From assembly GCA_905250025.1 (NCBI GenBank), contig CAJNOJ010000011.1, positions 501,287 to 565,286 of the forward strand: a stretch of DNA of 64,000 nt, given 5' to 3'. Positions 45,255-63,441 of the stretch are shown here, piece after piece. The position numbers and the translations under genes are program-made. The DNA comes from Adineta ricciae (Eukaryota > Rotifera > Eurotatoria > Adinetida > Adinetidae). Numbering within the stretch: position 1 is the first letter of the stretch; each line of letters starts with the position of its first letter. The notes beneath the pieces were generated by a model. The model saw only the letters and a program-made list of their open reading frames with translations. It was not told where the DNA came from and did no database searches.

Positions 45255-47627
45255 GATCTAGAACAACATTTCAGCACACAACATAAAAAAAAGAAAAATC
45301 GATGGGTTTTTTTATCGCATGACGGAAATAATGCCTACTAAAATATAGATATGTCGACTTAGTACTTCTGGGGTCGCTTTGTTATTCAAATACACAAATG
45401 ACGTACGGTCTCTTCATGTTGTCAGTACTCTACATCATTTCACAATGACATGAGTACCTCTCTGTCGATTCGGACTCCTTACAAGTAATTATTGTCAACA
45501 GAATTGCTGCTAGATCTATGTAGTCGTTTACTTGAAATACATCTGATCGAAATATGTAATCAATGTGCATAGATTGACATTTAAAAAGTAAATTTCTAGA
45601 TCTTTCTATGCAGACGATGCATAGCAAAAAGAAACGTCGAATTTAAATTCTTGCATGGAATGTTCATCTAACTGGAACAATGAAAATAAAAGAATAAGAA
45701 TATTAAAGGCGTAAATTATTTTCTTGAAGGGAAGCGAGAAACGTTTGCAGTTGCGTATCTCTTCCTCTTCTCTCGCGTGCTCGTTAAATGACTTTCTAAA
45801 GTGTGAAGAAAACGTAATGATACGTTGCACTTTTCTTTACTAGCGAGACGACAATGAAACATCATATATACAAATTTATTTGCATATCTATACGATTGAT
45901 GCTATTCTTAGCCACAGTTCTCGTCGTTTTCGATAGTATTGCATTGAACGGAAGAACGGAGTTAATTATGAGTTCCAAGCTTCCGGGTAGAAACAGAAAA
46001 TGTTATATTTGCTTCGAAAATGATCAGCAGAAAAGAGACGAACTCCAATGAATGATATATCAAACTAATTTTTCAAGGGAATTTACTTGAATCACGCACA
46101 CATTTGCTGATTTGACATTTCTCCCTGAATGACGACGATAGGGCGATGAAAAACAAATTTCCGACATACATATGCAATATCAGAAGAGTGTACACAACAA
46201 GACAAGATTTCGAATCTTCTCTGTGACGGATACGAAAGAAAATTACTTGCAAGCTGTATCTGACAAGGAGGTGAGACGTATACTTTGTCTATTATACGTT
46301 CAATGATCATACTTATTTGTTCTCGAGGAGCATGAAAAGGAAATGGATACTATTGCTACTGATTGACAAGATAAATGACATGTTCAGATTGTTTTTCGGA
46401 AGAAGACGTTACAATTAGGTGAGAGCTCTTCGAAATGAACTCCTGATTTCAGCGACAGACGATCGTCAAAAACAAAAATAAAAACAAAGCTGACAAATAT
46501 TTAGCCATCTTATGGAAGACGGCTGATTAGATAACATATGTGACTTACTTTAAAATTTCATTCCATTTAGCAAGGACAGACTGACGTGTTAGTCAATAAT
46601 TATCGAATGAGAGAAACGTGTTAATATGTACGCCAGCTGTTTTCATGTTTCTCCATCTTTATCGACGAAATCAAATTCATAAGAATGACATACGGTTGGG
46701 GTAGAGCAACACATGACAGGAGAGGAACTGCGTAGTTATATTTATTAAGACAAGCAGAGCATATGGTAACCGCTCGTCATATCAAGTTGTTTTTCTAAAG
46801 ATGATGAAATGGTCAAAACTCCAAACCGAAGAACATGTACATGTCTTGTACTCAACTAATCTCGAAGTTATTTTCTGAAGAAAAAAATATTGCAAAAAAT
46901 CGACTGGGAAAGCCTCGACAACACAGAGAAATAACTCGTAGACATTTCTTTACCTGGTTTGCTTTTCATATCCGAATTAATAATTTACTAATATCATAAT
47001 AGAACAGAATTTTTCTTCATATCCCAAAGAATATTGTTAGAAATATTCTACCTTTCCTCTTCATGAATATCATGTGCGTTGTTGCACCCACTAACATTCA
47101 CCGTAGAGAACCTTCCGGGCCGTTGAACTTATTCGGGCAAAATGTCGTAATAATTCTGTTTCAATGAATAAGATATTATGACATCAAGGTTTTCATTGTC
47201 GAATCGTGAATGAAATCAGTATTGTGTGAGTGAACGATATTTATGGCTGAGGAATCATTTTCTTGGCAGAAGCTCACAAATGGATAAATGTTTCTTTCAA
47301 TCAAATAGACTTGCATTTTCAAACGAAGAAAAACAAATTTCCTTAGTATATTTATTGTAGAATGACGATGCAGATGTTATTAGAAATGTTTGGTAACACA
47401 TGTCAAGTTTATTGAAGTGTTCTGAAATCTATTCCATAATGAAGACAAATCGCTTGTCAAAATCGGGTCATTATCTTTCGAGCAACGAAGCATGAAAATG
47501 TCTTTCAGAAGTGCAAACAGATGTTGACACATTCCGAGAATTTACATGAGATTCCTTTGTTGTTTGATTTCTTTTATTTTTTGAAAAAAAAATTATGCAT
47601 AACTTTAAACTGTTCATTTTTTTCAAC
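45255..47627. other. Gene-poor stretch, GPCR to EIF2B5
   Basis: 2.4 kb, the longest stretch without a confident gene. Short frames on both strands lack domains and codon-like regularity. One small ATG frame at 45854-46051 encodes a possible signal peptide and is listed separately. Confidence 0.45.
45854..46051 (+). CDS. Possible small secreted peptide precursor
   Basis: 65-aa frame with a basic start and a hydrophobic segment (SIRLMLFLATVLVVFDSIAL, about residues 12-31) that would serve as a signal peptide or membrane anchor. The mature part would contain the putative amidation/cleavage context KLPGRNRK, a CYIC pair and a KR dibasic site. That layout is seen in neuropeptide precursors, but single short frames like this also arise by chance, and I recognise no known peptide. 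It lies alone between two minus-strand genes. Confidence 0.22.
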   Translation: MKHHIYKFICISIRLMLFLATVLVVFDSIALNGRTELIMSSKLPGRNRKCYICFENDQQKRDELQ

Positions 47628-50153
47628 TTAATCATCATCATCTTCATCATCGTCTTCACTTTCCGCGTTTTGTAACCATTCGACGAACTGCTTCAGTTTA
47701 TCGTAATAGATCTTTTCATCAGATTTGATCAAAATTTCATTCTTTTCGATTTGACTCTGTTTCAATTGATACCACTTAATGATCGATTCTTCGACGATGA
47801 CATCTTGATCGTATAGATAATTCAAAATATTGACAACACGTTCACCGATAGGATGAACATGTTTCAAGCAAATTGATTCTAATTCAGTTAATAAGGTCAT
47901 CTGAGATTCTTCGTTGGTGGTTTTCATGTAGTTCTTTAAAATAAATTGCGTGGTTTGGTCTAATGTGGATTTCAATGCATTCCAATAATTTCCATTGAAT
48001 AAGTTAGCGATTTTCTTCTCGAATGGTAATAAAAACACAGCCCGAGTGACTGACTTGTCGAATTCAGTTGGCGAGACATCGTAAGTTGGTTTTAACATAT
48101 TCAATTCGACCACGATATTCTCGATATTCAACTTTTGCTTATAAGCACGTTCCAATGTTCGAGTGACTTCCTCTTGAAATTCATCGACATTCCCGTATTC
48201 CTCGTCGTCAGAATGCGTTGAACTGCCATCATCGCTAATTGTCGATTCCCCACTTTCGCCACTGGTCTCGTTGTTAGCTGCTGGTACCGTTGGCTGATTT
48301 AGATGAGAACTCGGTCTGGAAATTCTTCCAGTAGGTTCAGGTTCAACTTCACTCGTCGATGAATCTTGCGATTCAATACGTTTACCCCAAGCGTCATATG
48401 GATGTTTTTCTTGACTGTCACTATCATTATCATCATCGTCGTCATCGTCGTCGTCGTCGGTCGCTTTGGATTTGTTTGGTTGATTGTCATGCATATAACT
48501 AAAAATAAGTTCGCGACCAAAACCATCAACGCCAACTAAGTCACTATTGGACGCGACGGTTTCTTCAATGCTTGAACATATCGATTTATCTGAAAAGGAT
48601 TTTTCCGATAAGCGTGTCGAACTACGTCGTTGTCGGGAATTTGTTCGTTTGAAATCTGTTGGAGGTAGTTGAATCTCGTCGTCAATTTCAACTTCATCTA
48701 TCGAATTAGCCGACGACAGAGAAGTCGATCCGATGACTACAGAACGTTCCTTTAGTTCAACATTAGCACCTATGATGACACCTTTACAAAGAACACATTC
48801 CGGATTGATTTTCACTCCGTTACGAACGAGAACGCTGTCACAAATGATTGAGTTTCGTATAAAACAATTCTCTCCGATCTGGACATTACTCCAGATGATC
48901 GAATTTTCGATGCGAGTATCTTTTCCAATCGTGCAATTCTGGCCGATGAATGACGATCGTAAGCAAACGCCCGATGCAATTTGACTTTTATTGCCAATGA
49001 AGACATCCTGTTGAATATGTGACAATCGATCCAGTTGAATGTCACCTTGTTTGTATATATTGTGTTTGTCATAGACAACTGGATGGTTTGTGTTACAAAA
49101 AGATAAACATGGATCACTTAGTTTGATTTGAGGCGAACTTGGCGTTGTGGTTGTTGTTGCTAAATGTAGTTTTGGTACGGATGCCATGATTTCTGGAACG
49201 AGAGGATACGACCAACGACGAAGAATATCAAATGTTGCTTTCATATATAGACTTAGATTATGAACGGAAAGAAAATAGCCTTTCTCGTATATATAAGAGT
49301 AGATTGTATGATTCGCTATTTCTTCATCACGTAAAACACCTGAAATGCAAAGGAAAATGTTCGAAAAAGAAATACAGACAAGCTAGTTCATCTTACCTTT
49401 CACGAGATCATTTATTGTCGAACAATCGATATTGTCTTTGAATAAATGTAAAACATCTGGCGAGCAAATGGCTAGATGACAATCTAATGGACAGTACAAT
49501 GTTTCAATAGTTACATTCGGTTTTTCTAATAGATCGAGCGGAATTTCGTACGAGTCAAGATATTCCTTGGAATAATCGTATAGACGATGTGTATTAGCGT
49601 CGCGTATAATGCATAAATGTTGATCATCGGTAAATGATGAATGTTCTAAGTGATTGGAATCTAATTGTCGGTAGACGAGTGTCATAATACAATTTTTGTC
49701 TTTTTTAATATTCTCCTTATGAACGTAGAATAACTCATTGAGTTGTGTGTTGGTCAACAATGTTCCATTACCATAGACTAGGAGAAAATGATTGCTGATA
49801 ATATTTTCGCGTTCGAGATCTTTTAGGCAATCGCCAAGTGAACGAGCCTCTCGACATGGAATAGTACGAATCAATTTCGGATAGGTGCGTAACCAATGTG
49901 TAGACATTAGATACGAACGAATTTCGGCGGAATTTGTTGTAGCTAAGAGAATAATTTCTTGAATGCCAGATCTAATCAAGGCTTGAATTGTGTAATCGAG
50001 TAATGGTTGACCATCGACAGGCCATAAGCATAATGGAAGCGATGTATGAGAAACGATCTCATTAATGTAAGTATTAAATGAATCGAGAACGAGAACGCAA
50101 GTTAAACGTTCTTCTTCACGAAAATCAGCATTCGGATTCGTCGGTTTAGGCAT
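47628..50153 (-). CDS. EIF2B5: Translation initiation factor eIF2B epsilon subunit
   Basis: Two exons (50153-49397 and 49339-47628) give 822 aa (human 721). The N-terminal nucleotidyltransferase-like domain starts after RLTCVLVLDSF and shows LPLCLWPVDGQPLLDYTIQ and LLVYGNGTLLTN. A left-handed beta-helix of hexapeptide repeats follows (FIGNKSQIASGVCLRSSFIG, TIGKDTRIENSIIWSNVQIG, CFIRNSIICDSVLVRNGVKI). A long acidic, Ser/Asp-rich linker leads to the C-terminal W2/HEAT domain (ITKWYQL-like IIKWYQLKQSQ, LKQFVEWLQNAESEDDDEDD). eIF2B-epsilon is the catalytic exchange factor that reloads eIF2 with GTP, and the W2 domain contacts eIF2. The extra length lies in the acidic linker. Start and stop are unambiguous. 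Confidence 0.95.
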
Positions 50154-50982
50154 ATCTAGAGAGGAAATGTGTCCGTAGAAAACAACGTATTTATGTGATG
50201 AGGCGAATGATGAAAAAAATGATGCAATGCTTGGAGGAAAGATCTTACTTTCTGGAGAAAATAGTGGGATGTCATTTTTTCATGAAACTGATCCATATTT
50301 TACCAGTTTTTTATCGAAAAAATTGAGAGCTTTATCCGAAATAACACCATGAAATTTTACTGCGTAGTTAGATGTGCTAACAACCGAATGAACTTCGTTA
50401 AAAGAAGTACGATTATCGCGAAAACCATCGATCAACATCTTTTCATTTAACGCGTTGTTCTCTATGCGAATGAAAATATGCGTCAGTTGGTGTACAATCC
50501 TAAAAAAGACGAGTATTTCTGAATTAAACTATTGACTGATTTACCATAAACGCATGATTCTTACCCTAACCATCATGAAAACATTTGCATATCTTCATTT
50601 ACTTGCTTTTGCAATTGGAGCAGTGCCATCCTAATGTCCAAAGTCGAAGTCAATCTTGTAAATTCGCTATTTCGTTTGATTTTCCGTCATTTGACCGAGA
50701 TTTACTGCCAGCACCATAAACTTCCTCGTCAGTCAATATTGCCTTTATCTGTTTGATTGCTCACACTCTGACTTTTTTTGTTACATAAGATATTGGTATA
50801 AAGGAAAACGACGAAGACTAGCATAATATAACATATTCGTTTCCTCTCATGATGATGATATTTATCCGAGTCAATGTTTATTGGTTCTCTCAGATAGCCA
50901 ATAAGAATCACAAGTGAAAAAACTAGAAACAGAATAAAGAATAATTTCAGAAGCTAGCGTATCTTTCGATGAATTGTATGAA
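50154..50982. other. Divergent promoter region, EIF2B5 / MRPL2
   Basis: 829 bp between two divergent housekeeping genes. No coding frame is supported. A polypyrimidine-poor AG (TTTCAG near 50945-50950) lies 33 bp before the MRPL2 start. Confidence 0.45.
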
Positions 50983-52203
50983 ATGTATTCATTAATTCGA
51001 AATCATGTGGCACGAGTGTTACAACAAGATCTAACCGCTGTCATCAGTCCATTATCTCGGTATGAACTAAAATTTGAATGAAAACTCCAGTATTTATGTT
51101 CTTTGTTTCAGTTCAATTACAGCAAATATTCCTCAAAGGAAAACGAATGACGATCGAACTGCGTCTAATTCACAACAGTCACCAAAGATAGAGAAAACAT
51201 CGGAGAGTAAAGTTCCATGGAAAGCCAATGTGATTGAAATGCCAGTGGCGATGGGTCCCCAATATATTACTGATAATTATCGTGAACATCGTGAAGGCGG
51301 CTTTTACTATGATCATCGAATAATCATACCTGAAATGCCTGAACAATATACAGTAAAACCATTTCAAACACGAAAAACAGGTGGAAACCATCCAGACACT
51401 GGTAAATAACTTGAAAGAGTTGGATGAATAATGCACATGAGATGATGTGAATGTTTTGTTTTCAGGTCGAAAAGAATATCGTCGAGTGGGTGGTGGTTTG
51501 AAAAAGACTTGGCTGTGGATTGACTGGATGCGACAAGGGCCTACGGAGGGACCACCCTTAGTCGAACGTGTAATTCGTATAATGAATAGTGATTGTCATA
51601 CCGCGAAAGTTGCTTTAATTGGCCATGGAAATACACTTCGATATATCCTAGCAACCGAAAATCTTAAAGTCGGCGATCTTGTTAAAACATCTGGAGAAAT
51701 ACCAAAAAATCCCGGTTTGTCCTACTTCTTTTGCCATCTTTCTCAACTTTTCCGTTCTTTTCAATACAGTAAAAGCAAGTGAAGGTGACGCCTATCCAGT
51801 CGGTGCATTACCTGTCGGTACGATCGTCAATTGCGTCGAAGGTTATCCAGGACAAGGTGCCAAATATGCCGTCAATGCTGGTACATTCGCAACACTGATG
51901 AAACGTGTAGATAATCGATGTATCTTACAACTACCAACAAAACATGAAATATCTATACTTGAACAATGTATGGTCACAGTTGGTCGATTATCCAATGTTG
52001 AACATAATGAATTCATATACGGTAAAGCTGGTGCTACACGTTTAATGGGTATCCGGCCAAAACTTGGTTTATTTCATCCGAAAACAGCTCGATTTGGACG
52101 AAGACCGTTTCGACCAAAACCTATACTTGTCATCACGGGGGAAAAACCAGACTATCCAAATGTGATCCGATTAGAACATCCTTCACTTGACCCTTATAGA
52201 TAA
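50983..52203 (+). CDS. MRPL2: Mitochondrial large ribosomal subunit protein uL2m
   Basis: Four exons (50983-51059, 51112-51401, 51466-51714, 51770-52203) give 349 aa (human MRPL2 305). The first residues (MYSLIRNHVARVLQQDL) form a basic amphipathic presequence for mitochondrial import. The uL2 core starts KTGGNHPDTGRKEYRRVGGG, the equivalent of the universal GGGHKRRYR-type segment. It continues through VERVIRIMNSDCHTAKVALI, YPVGALPVGTIVNCVEGYPG and AKYAVNAGTFATLMKR, to the C-terminal loop near the peptidyl transferase centre (GRLSNVEHNEFIYGKAGATR). uL2 is needed for peptidyl transferase activity and subunit joining. The initiator was chosen because it gives the only in-frame presequence; the exon 1-2 junction splits codon Arg. 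Confidence 0.93.
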
Positions 52204-52217
52204 TTGCTTGTTTTGAA

Positions 52218-52223
52218 AATAAA
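52218..52223 (+). terminator. MRPL2 polyadenylation signal (AATAAA)
   Basis: Hexamer 15 bp after the MRPL2 stop. Confidence 0.6.
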
Positions 52224-52262
52224 GTTCTTTCCTGCTGTACGGATGGTCAAAACATGTTGTTA

Positions 52263-52305
52263 TACTAACGAATCTATTCATGTGTTCGATCAGTCTCTCT
52301 TTCAG
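52263..52305 (+). promoter_or_regulatory. Candidate outron 3' splice site (TACTAAC ... TTTCAG)
   Basis: A perfect TACTAAC branch-point consensus (52263-52269) is followed by a pyrimidine tract and CAG (52303-52305), two bases before the torsin-like ATG. No donor is visible after the MRPL2 polyA signal. Confidence 0.4.
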
Positions 52306-52307
52306 AT

Positions 52308-53526
52308 ATGGATGAATCAATGAATTCTGTGCATAGCATATCTGCTATGGATATTTCACCTGCATGTAGCCCAAAAAGTGCGCTCAGTCCAATCCCATCG
52401 AATCATTTGATTCTCAATGCATTCCAACAGCAGCAAGAATTACTTTCCAATATGTTATTCAGCGCACCAAGTCGACAGGACTTTTCCATATCGAATAAGA
52501 ATCCAATTTCAGAGGAGCATGAGCTGAATTCCAATAGCATGTGTTTATTTTCAACTGTATTATCAGATAACCACGGCCAAGCATTTCCCGATGACACCAC
52601 TTGCATTCGTCAACGCACTGTAACCAAAGTCGAATCCGTTCCGACAGTTGTCGATTCCATGCCGACAGCAAAAACCTGTGGATCGAAATCACCCCGACAA
52701 GGATTTAGTAAACTTCTCCTTTCAATTCCATTGTTGATATGTTTTATCTATCTCACTGTGCAATATTTTAATACACCACTTATTGTCTTACCACGCGCAT
52801 CAAGTTGGCAAAACGCAAGCGAATATTTGACTCAAAACCTCATCGGACAAGATCAAGGTCTTAGAGAATTCAAAGATGCTATGGATAAACACAAGAATTT
52901 CTCCATCGTTCTCATCGAGGTAATAGTTCACTATGATAATCACTTGTAGTACTTTTTTTTGTTAGGGCCCGACGGGTACTGGCAAAACGTATTTAGCTTC
53001 ATCACTTGGAAAATTCGTGTCTACTACGTTGTTATCTGCTAACACCCTTCTCGGCCTACCAAAACATCACTGGATTGAGTCAGATCGTCTCGCAACATAT
53101 TTGTTATCATATTTATCTCCAGCATCCTTCCAATATTTAATTATTGACGATTTGGATTTGCTAATGACCGATGAAACCTATTGTCAAACATTAGCCACAG
53201 CTCTACATTCGATAAACGACGAAAAAAATCTCTTCATTCTTCTTCTTAAAACAACCACAACGAATAAGTTTTGCTCTGATACATTCAATTCAATCCTCAC
53301 CAAATCAATTCAATTCCATATGTTGCAGCGTGAACATATCCGTACATGTATTCAAAACGAAGCTCGTACACAAAATGTTCAACCACCATTGAATAACCAA
53401 CAAATCGACAAGATTCTTAGCTCACTGAAATATACACATCAAGAGGGACTGTCTTATGGTGTAACGGGCTGTAAACGTATCCCATCTCTTGTGATGTTAG
53501 CAACAAAAAAGAATGAAAATTGGTAG
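52308..53526 (+). CDS. Torsin-like AAA+ ATPase (TOR4A-like)
   Basis: Two exons (52308-52919, 52966-53526) give 390 aa. A disordered N-terminal region of about 135 residues precedes one membrane helix (LLLSIPLLICFIYLTVQYF). The AAA+ domain begins with NLIGQDQGLREFKDAM, which matches the torsin GQ-x-A motif. Walker A is GPTGTGKTYLASSLG, and Walker B is YLIIDDLDLLM. The C-terminal GCKRIPSL corresponds to the GCK sensor-2 motif special to torsins. A cytosolic N-terminal tail plus a membrane anchor is the layout of torsin-4A; other torsins have a signal peptide. Torsins act in the ER/nuclear-envelope lumen with LAP1-type activators. Walker A here ends GKT rather than the GKN of several torsins, so it may be self-active. 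Confidence 0.78.
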
Positions 53527-53597
53527 AATTAATGTGATTAGATATCTATTTTTTTCTCTTCTTATTCAAGATGTTCAATAAATGATAAATGACGAAA

Positions 53598-53915
53598 TTA
53601 TTTTTGGATTGATTTTTGCGGTTCAAAGACCTTTTTACTTGAAACGTTACAGAGGAACTGATGTTTACCGGTGGAGGAATCAATTCTATGCAGATGTTCT
53701 ACTTCTTCAGTAGCTGCCATCAATGAACGACGTTGTTGATTCAATTGCTTTTCCCGCTCTTCCGCTGTTGCGGTCTCTTGATCGCGCTGTCGTTGATGTT
53801 CTGTTAGAGTAATTCGTACTTGACTGCGATTGATCATCGGTGCATTCGGAGGATCATTTCGTTGATGTGGCAAAGGTAAAGATATCCGTCGTGTGAATGA
53901 ATTCTCATTCGCCAT
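53598..53915 (-). CDS. Small hypothetical charged protein
   Basis: Single frame of 105 aa with an ATG start, convergent with the torsin-like gene (72 bp apart). The composition is rich in Gln, Arg and Glu. A central stretch (QRQRDQETATAEEREKQLNQ) should form a charged helix or short coiled coil. No domain is recognised, and no signal peptide or membrane segment is visible. It is listed because the frame is clean and has no better competitor on the other strand. Confidence 0.45.
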   Translation of the reverse strand: MANENSFTRRISLPLPHQRNDPPNAPMINRSQVRITLTEHQRQRDQETATAEEREKQLNQQRRSLMAATEEVEHLHRIDSSTGKHQFLCNVSSKKVFEPQKSIQK

Positions 53916-54559
53916 CGACTTCTAATAAATAGATCGAAAAGAAAACTAGATTTCGCGCTGAACATTTCTAGTTTTGTCAAAAATATTCCAGACTATGAAT
54001 TTTGTATCGACCGATAGAATCGCGCGAATCTTGTCTACACCTAAAGCTTCATCTCACGGTTCCCACCGAACGCCTTTCGCTTAAGTCTGATCACTCGTAT
54101 TTTAACCTAGATTCTTTATTTCGTTGTGCAGTTGTTTTTATTTTGTGTTCAAGAGCACAATGGTATTTGGACTCTTTCGTCACATCAAAGATGGTTAAAA
54201 ATGACATGAACACACAAAAATGCACATAAATATGTACGGTTTTATATAAAAAAGTTGATATCATTCTTCCAGGACATTTTCTTTCCGTTGTTTTCTCGTT
54301 GTGCGAACATAACATAAACTTAACAAAAACAGTGAGAAAATAGGATAACAACAAAGAAGCAACAATGAATAATCAGACGATGACCAACAAAAAAATTCTG
54401 TTATTTCTCTTTTTCTTGCAGCTGCAGTGATCAGTTTTAGAAACATACGCACATATTCAAGTGAGAAAAAGACGAAGAAAGAGATTAAATTATAGGCTTT
54501 TTTGTTCTTTTTATTTTATATGACAGATGTTAAAAAAGTTCGGATAACATTGAACCTGT
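53916..54559. other. Intergenic region upstream of eEF1A 3' end
   Basis: 644 bp, AT-rich. The right part is the eEF1A 3' UTR on the minus strand. No supported gene. Confidence 0.5.
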
Positions 54560-56456
<1,897 letters not shown>

Positions 56457-57110
56457 TGCGGATTCAGTATGGGTTGGAATTTTCTAGATATTCTTGCGAA
56501 ATCTCAATGAAATTCTGATAACGGTAGTAGAAGTGTGAGGTCGACACACTTCCTAAAGTAGAAAAGCGAATTTTAGCAGCAAATTCATAAAACTAAAGTG
56601 GAAGGGCGAAAACGGTTACAAGAGGAGAAATCTACTAATATCATGTGTTATTTTGTTGTTGTCGACTCTTGCTGCGCGTACACAATACATCCTCGCCACC
56701 ATATTTTAACTGACTACTTCAGATTGTTCTCCGGCCTTCTCGTACGATGTTGTTTCTCCGACAGAATATAATATACGAAGAAGATTAAGTCTTTCCGTAG
56801 AGGTTTCTCCACGTATATCCCCATACTCAACTTGAGAGAAATATGAATAAAAAAAATTTTTACAACAAAAAACAAAATTATTTCGTGATAAAATGAGTAA
56901 TTAAATCTTTTTTTTGCATTGTTTATTCATACAATATGGATTGAACAAAGCGATAGTAGCGCCATCGATATACGTCGAAAGATTTATTTTGTGCATCAAT
57001 GAGTCATACAACAAAGTTTAAGTCCAAATAGGTCGAACTTCGTCACTGACTAAATATTCAAAGTCCTATCAGCTGGTCAACAATAGATCACGCAACCAAA
57101 AGAAATTGCA
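56457..57110. other. Intergenic region, eEF1A promoter side
   Basis: 654 bp that should hold the eEF1A promoter (minus strand) and the PIGP 3' UTR. No gene. A pyrimidine-rich tract suited to a strong minus-strand promoter is not obvious. Confidence 0.45.
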
Positions 57111-57671
57111 TTAGTTTGTATCTGAAGAATAGAGCACTTGATTGACAAAAGATAAATCTAAATCTGCCACAGGAGGTATTGCATCTGCATCTGAACTTTC
57201 GTCATGTTTTGTTTTTCTTGTATGTTGATCTAAATGAATAATTCTTCTCGGTAATTTCTGCAGCATCATAAACAATCTTTCGTACTAACCGTGAATTAAA
57301 ACCATACTATTCAAAGACGGTACCGAGAAACTGTTCACTAAACAATTGCCGAGAACAATTCCAATCAGAAGTGTTAGTACAAGAACAGCTATTGCTATTG
57401 ACCAGTATCTATCCGAAAGAGTTTTGCGATCAAAAATTGACAACTGATTCTACGCGAATTACTTATGTGGGTAATACGTCAGACCAATTTTTTCAAACCA
57501 ATCATTGGGTAAATATGCCCACAGTACATAAATACCTATATGTAGATTAAAATTTCTGAGCACAGTTAGATCAATTGACGGCCTACCAAATGCGAAGATT
57601 GAGGTCACATAGAGAAAAAAACCGATAACAGCTCGTTCATGATGAGGAGCCGGTGACGGAGTATCAGGCAT
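57111..57671 (-). CDS. PIGP: GPI-GlcNAc transferase subunit P
   Basis: Four exons, starting at 57671, give roughly 125-130 aa, matching human PIGP (134-158). ERAVIGFFLYVTSIFAFGIY followed by VLWAYLPNDWFEKIGLTYYP matches ERAIYGFVLYLSSQFGFILY and LVWAFIPESWL..LGLTYWP; the splice at AF|G restores the match. The second membrane helix is YWSIAIAVLVLTLLIGIVLG, equivalent to YWAVALPVYLLIAIVIGYVL. The tail carries DLDLSFVNQVLYS, corresponding to ISEVNQMFF. PIG-P is a two-helix ER membrane subunit of the PIG-A complex that starts GPI-anchor synthesis on phosphatidylinositol. Confidence 0.92.
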
Positions 57672-58285
57672 CTACAACATATAAAATCATTAACAATCAT
57701 CGTCTGACCTTCTGTTTCACATAATCAGCATGTTAAAACCGTGCAAATCAATAGCAAACGGTTGGATGTTGTTAACCAATGATCAAAAAGACAAAAAAAG
57801 TGTCTCGATATGAGATGGCAGTTTGTCTGTCCTAATAAACTCTTATCTTCGCACTCGCATTCACGACTTATTCAGCATTTTCACGAAGAATCGATAGTCG
57901 TTCTATCGAATAAAACTCTTAGATGGATTCGAGAAAAAAAAACACTTTATTCCATCTGATTCTGCCATTCGAAGTTCTCTCAAAAACAAAACAGACGAAC
58001 ACACACATACATCGATCTACACAAAAAAAGCAAAGTCAATTAAAACATCTGGTCGAACGAAGAAATATTTTCAGTAGTTTTATTCGTTTTTTCTTTTATT
58101 TCAGTTCATTCTATTTACATAGACATCGATCGAGACAATAGGAAAAGAAAAAGAAAAGTTTCACGCACGAAACATGAAGAAAATTATATTTTGATTGCAT
58201 AAAGAAACAAAAACGGTACATAAATATATGAGAATTATTGAGAAGAACAGAAAAATAAATATCAAAACTATGAAATTTCAAGACT
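57672..58285. other. Intergenic region, PIGP to MAGI
   Basis: 614 bp, AT-rich, containing the PIGP promoter and the MAGI 3' UTR on the same strand. No supported gene. Confidence 0.5.

Positions 58286-63441
<5,156 letters not shown>

Noticed and set aside
45255-47627. A hidden multi-exon gene in the 2.4 kb gap
   Set aside because: No series of frames joined by splice sites gave a recognisable or hydrophobic/structured protein on either strand.
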